From Dyadobacter koreensis (GTDB lineage Bacteria > Bacteroidota > Bacteroidia > Cytophagales > Spirosomataceae), in assembly GCF_900108855.1 (NCBI RefSeq), contig NZ_FNXY01000001.1, positions 62,001 through 126,000 on the forward strand: 64,000 nt of DNA, read 5' to 3'. Of this stretch, positions 25,493 through 35,137 are shown one piece after another. How positions within the stretch are numbered: position 1 is the stretch's first letter; each line of letters starts with the position of its first letter. The position numbers and the translations under genes are program-made. The notes under the pieces are model-generated. The model ran no database searches. It was not told where the DNA came from and saw only the letters and a list, made by a program, of their open reading frames with translations.

Positions 25493-26767
25493 ATGACGAT
25501 CACAGTTTCGGAGAATAGCAGGTGGTACCGAAATAATGGCGCATTGAAAGCATTTTTTTTAGTTCTCGCATTTCTTCCCTGTTTCCTTTTTGCCCAGAGC
25601 CCCGGTAATGTTCTCGAAAGAGATTCGACCGTCAGAGGTGACACGAGCAAGCTTATGGATTTGATCGATGTCGGTAAAAAGCTTTTTAATATCAAGCGGC
25701 CGAAAGCTCCTGATAGTACTGGTAAAACAATTTATTTTTCGGCATTGCCCTTTTCTACTCAGGTTCCAGGCGGGGGAACTGCGATTGTTACATCGACCAC
25801 AGCAGGTTTTTATCTTGGCGACCGCAAGGATACATACATGTCGCGTGTAACATTTACACCTTACTGGAATTTTAAAAAACGATTCGGACTTCCAATCCGG
25901 TCCTATATCTGGTTAAAGCAAAATCAGTGGGTGATAAGTGGTGATACCAGGCTTATGGTGTATCCACAGTATACCTGGGGATTGGGAAGGCAATATGAAG
26001 AAGATGACAAGTTACTCGTGAACTATTCTTATCTGAGGCTTTACCAAACTGCACTCAAACGTATATCCCATGGTTTTTTCGCGGGCGTTGGCTATCATAT
26101 CGATTATAGGGTTAATGTCAGAACACAGGGTGAAGACCCTCTCTTGCAGGATTATACGGGATACCAATACGGTACTTCTCAATCCTTAAACAGCTTTTCA
26201 TCGGGTTATAGTTTTAACCTGCTTTTTGACACTCGAAACAATTCGTTGAACCCCTGGGATGGATATTATGCGAGTATTCAATACCGCGTCAACCCGACCT
26301 GGCTGGGAAATGATAATTTGTGGAAATCGGTTTACATCGATTTTCGAAGATATATCCGGTTTAATCCCAGTCTGGAAAAACAAAACATGCTTGCCGTCTG
26401 GGGATACCTCTGGAAAGTTTTTGATAAAAAAATTCCTTACCTGGATCTTCCTAGTATCGGCTGGGAGGATTACAATCGTTCGGGTCGGGGCTTTGACCAG
26501 AACCGGTACCGCGGAAGAAGTTTGCTTTATCTGGAAGCAGAATATCGGCGCGATATCACAAATAACGGGTTTCTTGGGTTTGTTGTATTTGCAAATTTCA
26601 ATACCGTAAGCGGCCCCAAAAGCACTTTTCTGATCAGCTGGAATCCAGGTGCGGGAGCGGGATTGCGCATCAAAATGAATAAACGCTCGGGTACCAATAT
26701 TGCTTTAAATTACGGATTCAGTAAGGACTATTCCGGTATCAAGCTTACGTTAGGCGAAGTTTTTTAA
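25493..26767 (+). CDS. BamA/TamA-like outer-membrane beta-barrel protein
   Basis: From the ATG at 25493 the protein has 424 residues and an N-terminal signal (LKAFFLVLAFLPCFLFAQ). The mature part is a beta barrel of the surface-antigen (D15) type: repeated aromatic-rich strands such as YIWLKQNQWVISGDTRLMVY, then NLLFDTRNNSLNPWDGYYASIQYR, where the conserved DTR(N/D) and NP...G pattern marks the barrel. It ends in a strand with terminal Phe. There are no POTRA domains, so it is not BamA itself. The role is unknown. It resembles a second barrel at 55947-57083 in layout. Confidence 0.85.
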   Translation: MTITVSENSRWYRNNGALKAFFLVLAFLPCFLFAQSPGNVLERDSTVRGDTSKLMDLIDVGKKLFNIKRPKAPDSTGKTIYFSALPFSTQVPGGGTAIVTSTTAGFYLGDRKDTYMSRVTFTPYWNFKKRFGLPIRSYIWLKQNQWVISGDTRLMVYPQYTWGLGRQYEEDDKLLVNYSYLRLYQTALKRISHGFFAGVGYHIDYRVNVRTQGEDPLLQDYTGYQYGTSQSLNSFSSGYSFNLLFDTRNNSLNPWDGYYASIQYRVNPTWLGNDNLWKSVYIDFRRYIRFNPSLEKQNMLAVWGYLWKVFDKKIPYLDLPSIGWEDYNRSGRGFDQNRYRGRSLLYLEAEYRRDITNNGFLGFVVFANFNTVSGPKSTFLISWNPGAGAGLRIKMNKRSGTNIALNYGFSKDYSGIKLTLGEVF

Positions 26768-26790
26768 AACCGTATCCCCAAATTCCAGCA

Positions 26791-28323
26791 TCATTCAACC
26801 CTGGCTTTAATAAAGAGCAAAGCCATTAAGCCACCAAGAAATCCAAGACAGGCGGAAATACGCATAATGATCGCATACGCATGAAGAAAACTCTGATGAT
26901 AAAGCTGTTGAATTCGTTTCTTCTGTATATGGGTAAAGTTTTCAGGCACCTGCGCATTGCCAAGGTTACCAGCTTGTTTTAAAATTTCTGTTTTATCTTT
27001 TTCCAAATAACCATCGGAATCCAGACTATTGGTTAAGGCACCAGAAAAAAATAAGACAGCCAAACCACCAAAAATCGCATTGGCAAAAACCGACGCTACG
27101 CGTGTCATCGCATTGTTGATTCCTGACGCAGTTCCCGACAGTTGGTCACTGACCGAAGCCATGACCGCCGTTGTCAGAGGAGCAACTGTAAAAGCCATAC
27201 CCAATCCTAAAACCAGAATTCCCGGAAAAAATGTAGTCCAATAATCTTGCGGCCCATTTGTTTTTCCGACAAAAGATAAGAGCAGCAGTCCGGCGCCTGC
27301 CGTAATCGGACCTGTAATCAGAAATAGTCTGGAACCGACTTTGTCAGCAAGTTTGCCCGCATACCTTGCCAGCGAAATCATTAGTATTGTAAATGGCAGG
27401 AAAGTCAATCCTGATTGTAGCTGGCTATATCCTTGGATCTGGACCAGGTTGAGGGAAAGAAACAACATACCTCCACCAAGTCCCGCATAAAGAAAAAAGG
27501 TCAGCAAATTTGCTCCGGTAAATGTCTTATCGGAAAACATGCGCAAAGGCATCATTGGATATTCACACTTATACTCAACAAAAACGAACGCAATAATGAG
27601 CAGAAAACCAGCCGCAAGGGTCAGATGTGTTTGAGCATTATGCAAACCAACTTCCGGAATTCTCAGGAAACCAAATGTTAACAGTGCCAGTGCAGCTGCA
27701 ATCAGTGCAGCGCCCGGATAGTCAATTGGCTGATTTCGGCTGCCTTCCTCTGCGGCCTTAACCTTCAACGAGAGGACAGCGAGCGCTGCGATGCCAATGG
27801 GAATGTTTATAAAAAATATGTAACGCCATAGTCCATAGTCGGCCAGAGCTCCGCCTAGAATCGGGCCTCCCAGCGTGACGACGGTCGTAAATGCTGACCA
27901 GGTTCCAATTGCCTTTCCTCTTTCTTTTTCACTTATTGAAGAGGCAATTAGAGATAAACTACCTGGAATCATCAGCGCACCGCCAATTCCCTGAAGAAGT
28001 CGAAAAATTACTAATCCAGTAACATTCGGAGATAGTCCGCAGGCCGCAGAACCCAAGATAAAGACCGCGATTCCTATCATAAAAACTTTTCTTCTCCCTA
28101 ACCTGTCGCCCAAAGTTCCGCCGATCAAAATCAACGAAGCCAGCATCAGAAGATAGGAGTTTAAAATCCAAAAAAGATCACTTCCGTTTGCATTCAGACT
28201 TTTCTGCAAAGATGGTAAAATGACATTAAGCGCGGTCCCATCGATAAATGCCATAGAGGACGCCAGTATAGTCGAAGCCATCAGCCATTTGCCCTCCAAA
28301 CTCGCCATTGAAACAGTAGCCAT
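26791..28323 (-). CDS. DHA2-family MFS drug/proton antiporter
   Basis: The 510-residue major-facilitator protein has about 14 helices, the DHA2 layout. Motif A is GGTLGDRLGRRKVF near residues 67-80, motif C is LGGPILGGALADYGLWRYIFF near 150-170, and DGTALNVILPSLQ (about 29-41) is the D1 motif of drug antiporters. It is expected to pump lipophilic compounds out using protons. No HlyD-type adaptor or TolC gene is beside it, so it probably acts alone. It is transcribed on its own and is convergent with the beta-barrel gene. Confidence 0.93.
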   Translation of the reverse strand: MATVSMASLEGKWLMASTILASSMAFIDGTALNVILPSLQKSLNANGSDLFWILNSYLLMLASLILIGGTLGDRLGRRKVFMIGIAVFILGSAACGLSPNVTGLVIFRLLQGIGGALMIPGSLSLIASSISEKERGKAIGTWSAFTTVVTLGGPILGGALADYGLWRYIFFINIPIGIAALAVLSLKVKAAEEGSRNQPIDYPGAALIAAALALLTFGFLRIPEVGLHNAQTHLTLAAGFLLIIAFVFVEYKCEYPMMPLRMFSDKTFTGANLLTFFLYAGLGGGMLFLSLNLVQIQGYSQLQSGLTFLPFTILMISLARYAGKLADKVGSRLFLITGPITAGAGLLLLSFVGKTNGPQDYWTTFFPGILVLGLGMAFTVAPLTTAVMASVSDQLSGTASGINNAMTRVASVFANAIFGGLAVLFFSGALTNSLDSDGYLEKDKTEILKQAGNLGNAQVPENFTHIQKKRIQQLYHQSFLHAYAIIMRISACLGFLGGLMALLFIKARVE

Positions 28324-28469
28324 CGATAAGTTTCGTTTTTAGAAAATTAGAGTATTCCCAGAATCTTTAAATTACAAATATTTCCTAATAAAACGATTCA
28401 TTTCCAATCAGTTCGCAATGCTCAGAGATGGATAAAAAGTCCGGATTCCGCGGCATATTTGCACATTAC

Positions 28470-28511
28470 AAAAAAAGAACAGATGAGTAGTTTCCTACAC
28501 CATCTGTTCCT
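28470..28511 (-). terminator. Intrinsic terminator of the low-complexity gene
   Basis: On the minus strand GAACAGATG pairs with CATCTGTTC, with an inner GTAG/CTAC stem, followed by seven T residues. It lies 45 bases after the stop of the gene ending at 28555. Confidence 0.85.
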
Positions 28512-28554
28512 TAAAACTTATCTGGTTTACCAATAAATACCCCTTGGCCTTTAC

Positions 28555-29040
28555 TTATCTCGGGTTGCTTTTTTTATACGCTTCCCCTTTATAGTTACCA
28601 GTTTTTCCGGTTTTACTTTTCATATTTTTCGTACCGGCACCGCTTCCGTCTTTTAATACAGTATCAGGCGGTGTGCGGGTAATCGCGCCTTTTTGGTCAT
28701 TTGCGATTTTTTGAGCTGCTAATCCTTTGGATATTGCTGCCTCGCTAGCCGGTGTTGACTGAGTAGTACTTTGACTTGTGTTAGCTGTATTTCCACCAGT
28801 CGCGGTTCCGGCTGCTGCTTTTGTGCCACCTGTTGATGCGGAATCTCCGCGTGATGCCTGACCGGTGGTAATTGGTTTGTTCTCACCCGGAGTCTGCTTT
28901 CCTGCGACGTTATTGTTAGCATTTTTGCTGGTATCCGCCATAGTCTGATTAGGATTAGTCGATATGGTTGTGCTTTGGGCGAAAGCACCGGCAGATAGTG
29001 TCAAAAGGAAGATTGCTGTATTGATGAATGTCTTTTTCAT
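28555..29040 (-). CDS. Secreted low-complexity protein
   Basis: The 161-residue product has an export signal (MKKTFINTAIFLLTLSAGAFAQ). The mature part is rich in Thr, Ser, Ala, Asn, Gly and Lys, with no hydrophobic core (for example TATGGNTANTSQSTTQSTPA), and ends in a basic KSKTGKTGNYKGEAYKKSN tail. It is probably disordered and periplasmic or surface exposed. I recognise no family. A 90-codon frame in another register is a shadow. The strong terminator behind it supports a real transcript. Confidence 0.7.
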   Translation of the reverse strand: MKKTFINTAIFLLTLSAGAFAQSTTISTNPNQTMADTSKNANNNVAGKQTPGENKPITTGQASRGDSASTGGTKAAAGTATGGNTANTSQSTTQSTPASEAAISKGLAAQKIANDQKGAITRTPPDTVLKDGSGAGTKNMKSKTGKTGNYKGEAYKKSNPR

Positions 29041-29136
29041 GATTCTGATCCTTATGTTTGTTATTGTGATGAATTGCTGCTACACTGTAAAGAACTGTTC
29101 CAGAAGTGCATGCATTTAAATTAATTGAAATTGATT

Positions 29137-29559
29137 TTAAAAATTATTGGGATGAAGACACTCTTTCCAATAGTTAATAATCAAATTGATATGGGTTCTA
29201 AACGTTTCGTAATTATGCTCTTTTTTATAAAAGCCCTGAATGGTCGAACCATACGCCTGTTCAATCAGGCTACGGTTCGAGGATGTGCTCAGAAAAATGA
29301 ACGGAATAGCTTTCTTCTTTAGATATGGATTGTCATCGATCGTATCCCGAAGTTCAATTCCATTCATAAGCGGCATATTAATATCGCAGATAATAATCAG
29401 CGGTTTTTCCACCGTCACTAGCAAATAATCCAGTGCCTGGTGGCCATTTTCGAACGAACGCAGCTCGTTTTCTATGTTTAAATCAGCCATTATGTTCCTT
29501 ATTAAATAAAGATCATCCGCATCGTCGTCAATCAAGATTATTGGGCCATTTACGGACAT
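29137..29559 (-). CDS. Receiver-only response regulator
   Basis: This is a single CheY-like receiver domain of 140 residues with no output domain. Acidic residues IDDDADD near 11-17 start the fold, CDINMPLMNG near 60 carries the phospho-acceptor aspartate, and FLSTSSNRS near 88 and FYKKEHNYETF near 114 hold the switch threonine/serine and lysine. Such Rcp1-like proteins act in phosphorelays or bind partner proteins. No kinase gene is adjacent, so its partner is elsewhere. It is alone on its strand. Confidence 0.92.
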   Translation of the reverse strand: MSVNGPIILIDDDADDLYLIRNIMADLNIENELRSFENGHQALDYLLVTVEKPLIIICDINMPLMNGIELRDTIDDNPYLKKKAIPFIFLSTSSNRSLIEQAYGSTIQGFYKKEHNYETFRTHINLIINYWKECLHPNNF

Positions 29560-30020
29560 AATTGCTAAATAGATATAGATAAGTTTCTGAAAAACAATTA
29601 ATTATTAAATTTCATTAAGTAAAAAAGCGCGCCAAAGAAAATTTGCTCGTTTTCAGCGGCCCACGCATAGTATATTTCATTTAGGAAGTGGTATTCCTAT
29701 CACAGGCACCGACCGGATATACTACAGATGAGGTTAAGGATTTCTCCGATGTCTCCTGACATAATACTCCCATTGACAGCAGGTATTTTTCAGGCATATT
29801 GTGCCGCTACAACGATATTATAAGTGGAGCATAAAAATGTTGAATAATGAGTTACAAATCACACTAAACAAACCCATAATACATTTTAATGAATTAAATA
29901 TCAGCGTATTAGCAAATTTTTTGCAGCCATAAGTATCATTTTTTTTATACAGATTTTATCAGACTTAATTAAATTCCGGGAAAATTGCCTGGACTTTAAG
30001 CGCTAAAAGCTGATAAATAA
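29560..30020. other. Intergenic region
   Basis: About 460 AT-rich bases lie between the receiver gene and the alcohol dehydrogenase's terminator. I find no convincing gene, RNA or repeat. The receiver gene's promoter should be at the left end, but no consensus match is visible. Confidence 0.5.
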
Positions 30021-30049
30021 ATTCCCCGTTGCTTAGCACAACGGGGAGT
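30021..30049 (-). terminator. Terminator of the alcohol dehydrogenase gene
   Basis: CCCCGTTG (30024-30031) pairs with CAACGGGG (30039-30046) around a 7-base loop, and flanking A/T pairs extend the stem. On the minus strand the stem is followed by a TTTATTT stretch. It lies directly after the dehydrogenase stop. Confidence 0.75.
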
Positions 30050-30054
30050 TTATT

Positions 30055-31212
30055 TCAAGGTTTAAGTACTACTTTTACGCAGTCCTCCTGCTTTTCATCA
30101 AATATCTTGTAACCATGGGCAGCTTGTTCCAATGGCAATGAATGTGTGATAATATCGTCGAGAACCACCTTTTCTTCCTTCACCAAATCGATTAAATGAT
30201 CAATATAGTTCAGAACTGGCGCCTGTCCTTGTTTGATAGTCAGACCTTTATCAAAAATACGGTACAAAGGAAAATTATCATAAGGAGATCCGTAAACGCC
30301 AACAATCGACACTGTCCCCATCCTTCTAACTGCTTCGAAACACATATCCAGCACCTTCATAGATCCTTTTTCAAAGTTGACCACTGCCTTGGCTTTGTCC
30401 AGAAAATTTCTTTCCGGCTCAAATCCTACGGCATCGACGCAAACGTCAGCACCTCTCCCACCTGTCATCTGGCGAATTGCCTCTACAACATCCACATTAT
30501 TGGGATTAAGCGTATCGACATTATTCACGCGTTTTGCTTTATCCAGACGGTAATCCAACGGATCGATTGCAATGACACGGCTTGCACCATTGATCCAGGC
30601 AGCCTTTTGAGCCATCAATCCAACAGGCCCGCAGCCAAAAATAGCAACGACTTCACCGCCTTTCAATTGTGCCCAGTCAATGGCCGACCAGCCCGTTGGA
30701 AAGATGTCTGTTAAAAATAATACCTGTTCATCTGTCATATTTTCGGGAACTACGCGAGGGCTGACATCTGCATAGGGAACCCGAACATACTGCGCTTGTC
30801 CGCCTGAATAACCACCATACAAGTCCGTGTAACCGAAAAGTGCAGCTCCCTTTTGGTTCAGCAGATTTCCAGCAGGCCCGTAGTTCTTATAATTTGAATT
30901 TTCGCAAGCGGGGGACGCTTCATGTGTACAGAAAAAACATTTTCCGCACGCAATCGGAAAAGGTACCACAACCCTATCTCCCTTTTTCAAATTGGTAATA
31001 GCCGAACCAGTCTCTTCAACAATTCCCATAAACTCATGTCCCATAATTAAATCCTCCTTTTGGGGAACTGCACCACTCAGAATATGTAGGTCTGAGCCGC
31101 AGATTGCAGTAGAAGTAACTCTTAGAATGATATCCCTCGGATCCAAAATCTGCGGATCGGGCACATTATCTACGCTTATATCACCAGGCTTGTGAAAAAC
31201 GGCAGCTTTCAT
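30055..31212 (-). CDS. Zinc-dependent alcohol dehydrogenase (formaldehyde dehydrogenase-like)
   Basis: This 385-residue medium-chain dehydrogenase resembles glutathione-independent formaldehyde dehydrogenases. Catalytic zinc ligands are Cys38 (AICGSD) and His59/Glu60 (MGHEFMG). Structural zinc is bound by the cluster CGKCFFCTHEASPAC (Cys89, 92, 95, 103). The cofactor motif GCGPVGLMAQKA lies near 193. The substrate could be an alcohol or aldehyde; it is not determined. It is alone on its strand with its own terminator, about 5 kb from the aldehyde dehydrogenase gene. Confidence 0.92.
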   Translation of the reverse strand: MKAAVFHKPGDISVDNVPDPQILDPRDIILRVTSTAICGSDLHILSGAVPQKEDLIMGHEFMGIVEETGSAITNLKKGDRVVVPFPIACGKCFFCTHEASPACENSNYKNYGPAGNLLNQKGAALFGYTDLYGGYSGGQAQYVRVPYADVSPRVVPENMTDEQVLFLTDIFPTGWSAIDWAQLKGGEVVAIFGCGPVGLMAQKAAWINGASRVIAIDPLDYRLDKAKRVNNVDTLNPNNVDVVEAIRQMTGGRGADVCVDAVGFEPERNFLDKAKAVVNFEKGSMKVLDMCFEAVRRMGTVSIVGVYGSPYDNFPLYRIFDKGLTIKQGQAPVLNYIDHLIDLVKEEKVVLDDIITHSLPLEQAAHGYKIFDEKQEDCVKVVLKP

Positions 31213-31394
31213 ATTCAGTATTTTAAATTGTTGATGAAGTGTTGAATTAGTTGGGGAAGGCTAATAGATAATCATGCCAGTAGATTCACAAAGACTTTCA
31301 TATGATTCTCGCCCGGGGAATAAGTTCGGCTCACCGCTGTGAAATTCGGTCTATTTTTAAATAAAAACCTGCGATCTATATACGCAGTACGATT

Positions 31395-31447
31395 AAATAA
31401 AATCGGTAAAAGGCCAATTACCTTCTGGCCTTTTACCGATTTTATTT
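31395..31447 (-). terminator. Long perfect terminator of the alpha/beta hydrolase gene
   Basis: A 22-base arm (31395-31416) is perfectly complementary to 31426-31447 around a 9-base loop. The core is ATCGGTAAAAGGCCA and both ends are AT-rich, so the hairpin could terminate in either direction. It lies five bases from the stop of the minus-strand hydrolase gene. Confidence 0.85.
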
Positions 31448-31451
31448 GCCT

Positions 31452-32267
31452 TCACATAACAGGCTGCGCAGCTTTTATTTCCTGGGTTTCGATCCAGTTT
31501 TGAATGAAAGCAGCAACCTCTTCCCACCCGGGCTCTCCGCATATATAGTGCGATCGATCTGGAAACTCCTTGTAGCTGGACATTCCTCCAATACTGTCAG
31601 TATATGCCTTACAATTTTTTTCTACCAGTTCAGTCGGAATAATCTTGTCCTCTTTCCCGCTGATAAATAAAAGCGGAACGTGAGGCATATCCAGGTCTAT
31701 CTGCCCGGATTCACCCAGACATCCACGAAGAACATTCCGGCTGTCGTGCGTAGCGGTCTGACGAAAGGCCTGACTGGCTTCTGCTTCGCTTAATGTATTA
31801 CAAAAGCTTTCGTGAAAACTTTCCGGTGTCTGCAAAAAAGGTTCATCTCCCTTAAACGGATTTGCGATTGCCGAAACATTTTTAAAAAATGGCCAGTCAA
31901 GCGTCATCATCATATTTGGTGCGACCGAACTGATCGGCACACCAAGACTGGCAAGATTCCGGCTGACAAAAATCTGAGCAAGCAACCCACCCACCGAATG
32001 ACCGATAATAATTGGTTTTTCAGAAAGTTCAGTATTATTACCCCCTGCCGCAATCACAGCGTTTTCCATTGTCGAAATCACATCGTCCAGCATCAGGTCA
32101 CCAAGATCTGATGGAATATTTTCGCGTAATCTTTCAGGTTCTCCCTCATGATATGGCCATGCCGGAGCCACGCAATTATACCCGAGTTCTGTAAAATGAT
32201 TAATCCATTTCTCCCAGCTTTTTGGATTCTGAAACATTCCGTGAATGAAAACAATTGTCTTTTTCAT
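31452..32267 (-). CDS. Alpha/beta hydrolase
   Basis: The 271-residue hydrolase starts at the ATG at 32267 (MKKTIVFIHGMFQNPKSWEKW); the longer frame adds a nine-residue stretch unlike the family. HGMFQNP forms the oxyanion region, and IIGHSVGGLLAQI near residue 100 carries the nucleophile serine. ISGKEDKIIPTE near 205 and DRSHYICGE near 243 supply the acid and histidine. No signal peptide is visible, so it is cytoplasmic. The ester or other substrate is unknown. It is transcribed alone. Confidence 0.88.
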   Translation of the reverse strand: MKKTIVFIHGMFQNPKSWEKWINHFTELGYNCVAPAWPYHEGEPERLRENIPSDLGDLMLDDVISTMENAVIAAGGNNTELSEKPIIIGHSVGGLLAQIFVSRNLASLGVPISSVAPNMMMTLDWPFFKNVSAIANPFKGDEPFLQTPESFHESFCNTLSEAEASQAFRQTATHDSRNVLRGCLGESGQIDLDMPHVPLLFISGKEDKIIPTELVEKNCKAYTDSIGGMSSYKEFPDRSHYICGEPGWEEVAAFIQNWIETQEIKAAQPVM

Positions 32268-32399
32268 AATTTCTATTTTGTTGATGAACAGCACGGTTCA
32301 AATAAAAATTAAGCCGACCAGCGGCTAAAACAACTCGATGTTGTAGAATAATCAACACGGGAGTTAAAGTTTAGATACAATCATTTTCCTGCATGATGC

Positions 32400-32432
32400 T
32401 TTTTGTAATTACATTGAATATAATTACAAAAA
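32400..32432. promoter_or_regulatory. 12-base perfect inverted repeat upstream of the M28 peptidase
   Basis: TTTTTGTAATTA (32400-32411) and TAATTACAAAAA (32421-32432) are perfect complements around a 9-base centre. It lies 62 bases before the peptidase start and 133 bases upstream of the divergent hydrolase gene. AT-rich dimeric repeats like this are typical operators, but no regulator is encoded nearby. Confidence 0.5.
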
Positions 32433-32494
32433 TGAGCCCTATCTTACGGGGAAGAACAGATATAAATATCCCTTTTGGATTTCATGTCACACCA

Positions 32495-33970
32495 ATGAAA
32501 AGACTTACTCTTATTTTATTATCGCTAACCTCAGTTGCCTTCGCCCAACCTGCGGCTGTGCGAAAAATCGCCTCCGAAATTTCTACGGCAAGCCTTAGGG
32601 ACAACCTTTTTTATCTGGCAAGCGACAAAATGGAAGGCAGGATGATGGCAACCAAAGGCGACACGCTGGCTTCAATATTTATTGCAGACTGGTTTAAAAT
32701 AAATAAGCTCGTGGCTCCCTATAAAAATGGAAGAAGCTATTTCCAGGCTGTCACTTCTTACAAAATCACTTCAAAAGATAATCTGGTTATCAACGGGAAG
32801 AATTATGACAAACCCGGAAATTGGATGAGTTCCAAAGATTTTTCGTCAGCTGAAAACACGGGAGTTTTACTACCATTTTTCTCTGACCCGGACAGCCTCT
32901 TGAAAGCACTTTCCAACATCGATACCAAAGGAAAAACACTTGTCATACCATCAGTTCTACTGGAAAAAACTGCAACCAACGAGACATTTCTTGCCCAACT
33001 GTCAGCTAAGGGGATCGTGGCGACAATGAATTATGGAGCTTTGGTGGACCAGTTTACTGAATATGCCAAAAAGAATTCGTTCCTTCCCCAGTATACTGAT
33101 AGTACCGGAGCTTTCGGGAAAAATTTACGGATAGGATCGTTCTCTCTGACGACCGAAAGAATGGACGAGCTTCTTGCAAGTGATGCGCTGACAGTGAAAG
33201 TTTATAACGAAATCATCAAGACAACATCGCGGTCAGGAATTCTTGAATTGAAAACGAAGGTGAGTGCAGAAGTCAAAAAATCATTTCAAAAAATACAGGC
33301 TCCCAATGTGATCGGCATGATAAAAGGCTCTGATCCAGATGCAGACTGCATTGTTGTTTCCGCCCACCATGACCATGATGGAAGAAACGGCAGCGAGATT
33401 TATTATGGGGCTGTCGATAACGCAAGCGGGACGGTAGCTATCATGGAAATGGCTGCGATGATGAACAAAGCTTCTGAAAAAGGATTCCGGCCAAAACGCA
33501 CGATCATTTTCGCTTCCTTTACCGGAGAAGAGCGCGGTTTGCTTGGCTCCTATTATTACGTCGATCACCCCATAACACCAATTAAAAAAACGCGGGCGAT
33601 TATGAATATCGATATGATGGGAAGGGTTGACACGATTTACAGCGGCAAAAAAGCAGACAGCTCATATGCCTATATTTTGGTTAAAGATTCATTAAATATT
33701 GGGCTTCGGGCAGCACTTTTCAAAGCGAATGATAACGTAAGATTAAAGCTGGACACCCGATATGAACAGCCACAGTTTGCACAGCGCAGAATAAGAGGCT
33801 CAGATCAATATCCATTTTATAAAAAGGGCGTTCCATTTGTAAGGATTGACTGCGGATTTGCCAAAGAATATCATAAACCGGAAGACACACCAGACAAGAT
33901 CAATTATGCCCTGCTGACCAAACAAACACAGCTGGCCTTTCTGACTTTATGGAATATGGCAAATGATTAA
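32495..33970 (+). CDS. M28 family zinc aminopeptidase
   Basis: From the ATG at 32495 the product has 491 residues and starts with a signal peptide (MKRLTLILLSLTSVAFAQ), so it is exported; the longer frame would put 34 residues before the signal. The N-terminal part (about 30-255) carries a PA-like insertion. The catalytic domain holds VVSAHHDHDG and YYGAVDNASG (zinc-binding His and Asp), FTGEERGLLGS (catalytic and metal Glu) and NIDMMGRVD. It should cleave N-terminal residues from peptides in the periplasm or outside. It follows a striking inverted repeat. Confidence 0.93.
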   Translation: MKRLTLILLSLTSVAFAQPAAVRKIASEISTASLRDNLFYLASDKMEGRMMATKGDTLASIFIADWFKINKLVAPYKNGRSYFQAVTSYKITSKDNLVINGKNYDKPGNWMSSKDFSSAENTGVLLPFFSDPDSLLKALSNIDTKGKTLVIPSVLLEKTATNETFLAQLSAKGIVATMNYGALVDQFTEYAKKNSFLPQYTDSTGAFGKNLRIGSFSLTTERMDELLASDALTVKVYNEIIKTTSRSGILELKTKVSAEVKKSFQKIQAPNVIGMIKGSDPDADCIVVSAHHDHDGRNGSEIYYGAVDNASGTVAIMEMAAMMNKASEKGFRPKRTIIFASFTGEERGLLGSYYYVDHPITPIKKTRAIMNIDMMGRVDTIYSGKKADSSYAYILVKDSLNIGLRAALFKANDNVRLKLDTRYEQPQFAQRRIRGSDQYPFYKKGVPFVRIDCGFAKEYHKPEDTPDKINYALLTKQTQLAFLTLWNMAND

Positions 33971-34647
33971 ATTCGCCGGGGATCCTATCGCAGCCCTGGC
34001 AACAGGAAGATCAACAAAACACAACAAAACGTTGAATCATAAGGCGGATATACTAAACTCCCCGGCCACCTATTTTAAAATTAGCAACCATTTTTCAATT
34101 TTAAAGGACAAGACTTTGATGCATCAATAAAAAATAATTAGTCGGGAAGATCAGATTGTGCCGGACTGATCAACGATGACTATTTGTAGCTCATTTCGAA
34201 AATAGTAGTAATATTACTAATTCCTTAAAAATGAAGACCCCTTGCTCCACCGCTGTGTTTGCAAGGATAAGTTTGAATATACATCATAAATTTGCTGCCA
34301 CCGACAATATCACCCCCGTGAAACTTTCAGGCATTTTTTGTTCAATATTGAACGAATAACGCTTGTCAACTGTATCCGGACCTTTGTTAACACATAAAAC
34401 CACAAATTTTTTTTTGATTAACCGTATTTTCGACCTGAACAAATAAGCATCAGTTTCAAAACCCGTATATCCTACTTGCAAAACCGCACCTTTGCATCCA
34501 GCTAATCAGGAGCGATCGGCTCTATTTACAATCCGGATAGATAATATGTTACTAATTTTTTAGATAACTTGTTAAATTGAAAGATCTTTTATATAAAAAT
34601 TAGCACAGGACATTCCCCATGCTTAGCATTGTTAAGTTAAAATGAAT
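33971..34647. other. Intergenic region, no convincing gene
   Basis: Nearly 680 bases lie between convergent genes. The 65-codon frame at 34284-34481 on the minus strand has no family match and is not called. Short imperfect repeats (GATCAG/CTGATC near 34150) are not striking. The region may be decayed or contain gene ends. Confidence 0.5.
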
Positions 34648-35031
34648 TTAGTCAATCCGAATACCTGACCCAACCTCTGCAAGTTCATTCGCCTCCTCGG
34701 CCGTATACATTCTTGATCTGGTAATAAATCTAACTCCCATCGGTATTTCCAGTGAGAAACTCGAACCTCTGCCCGGAGTTACGTCAATGGTAAGCTGTGT
34801 GTGCTGCCAGTACTCAAACTGATCGCGGCTCATAAAAAACTCGCATCCGGAAATTTCACCTAAAAGCACGTCGCTTTCGCCGGTTTTAAAATCCCCCTTT
34901 TCAAAACACATGGGCTGAGAACCATCACAGCAGCCGCCGCTTTGGTGAAACATCAACTCACCGAAACGTTCTTTAAGCTGGGCCACCACTTTGTCCGCTT
35001 CCGGAGTGATCAAAACACGAGGTGTCTTCAT
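34648..35031 (-). CDS. DUF779 domain protein
   Basis: From the ATG at 35031 this 127-residue protein begins MKTPRVLITPEADKVVAQL, the normal DUF779 start; the longer frame would read through the gap to the aldehyde dehydrogenase. It has the family's cysteine-rich centre GGCCDGSQPMCF near residues 30-41. DUF779 proteins are commonly encoded beside NAD-dependent acetaldehyde dehydrogenases (ExaC/AcoD type) and their biochemical role is unknown; metal or thiol chemistry is possible from the paired cysteines. It lies 106 bases after the aldehyde dehydrogenase gene. Confidence 0.9.
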   Translation of the reverse strand: MKTPRVLITPEADKVVAQLKERFGELMFHQSGGCCDGSQPMCFEKGDFKTGESDVLLGEISGCEFFMSRDQFEYWQHTQLTIDVTPGRGSSFSLEIPMGVRFITRSRMYTAEEANELAEVGSGIRID

Positions 35032-35137
35032 ATCGTCAGGTAGGTTAAAATAGAAGTTGTTGATGAAATGTAAGTGAAATAAAACCACGAATGCACGAAC
35101 CCCTCCGTGCATTCTATGGCAAAAAACAACGTACTTA

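Noticed and set aside
34284..34481. 65-codon minus-strand frame in the gap after the M28 gene
   Set aside because: Short, with no family and no supporting signal.
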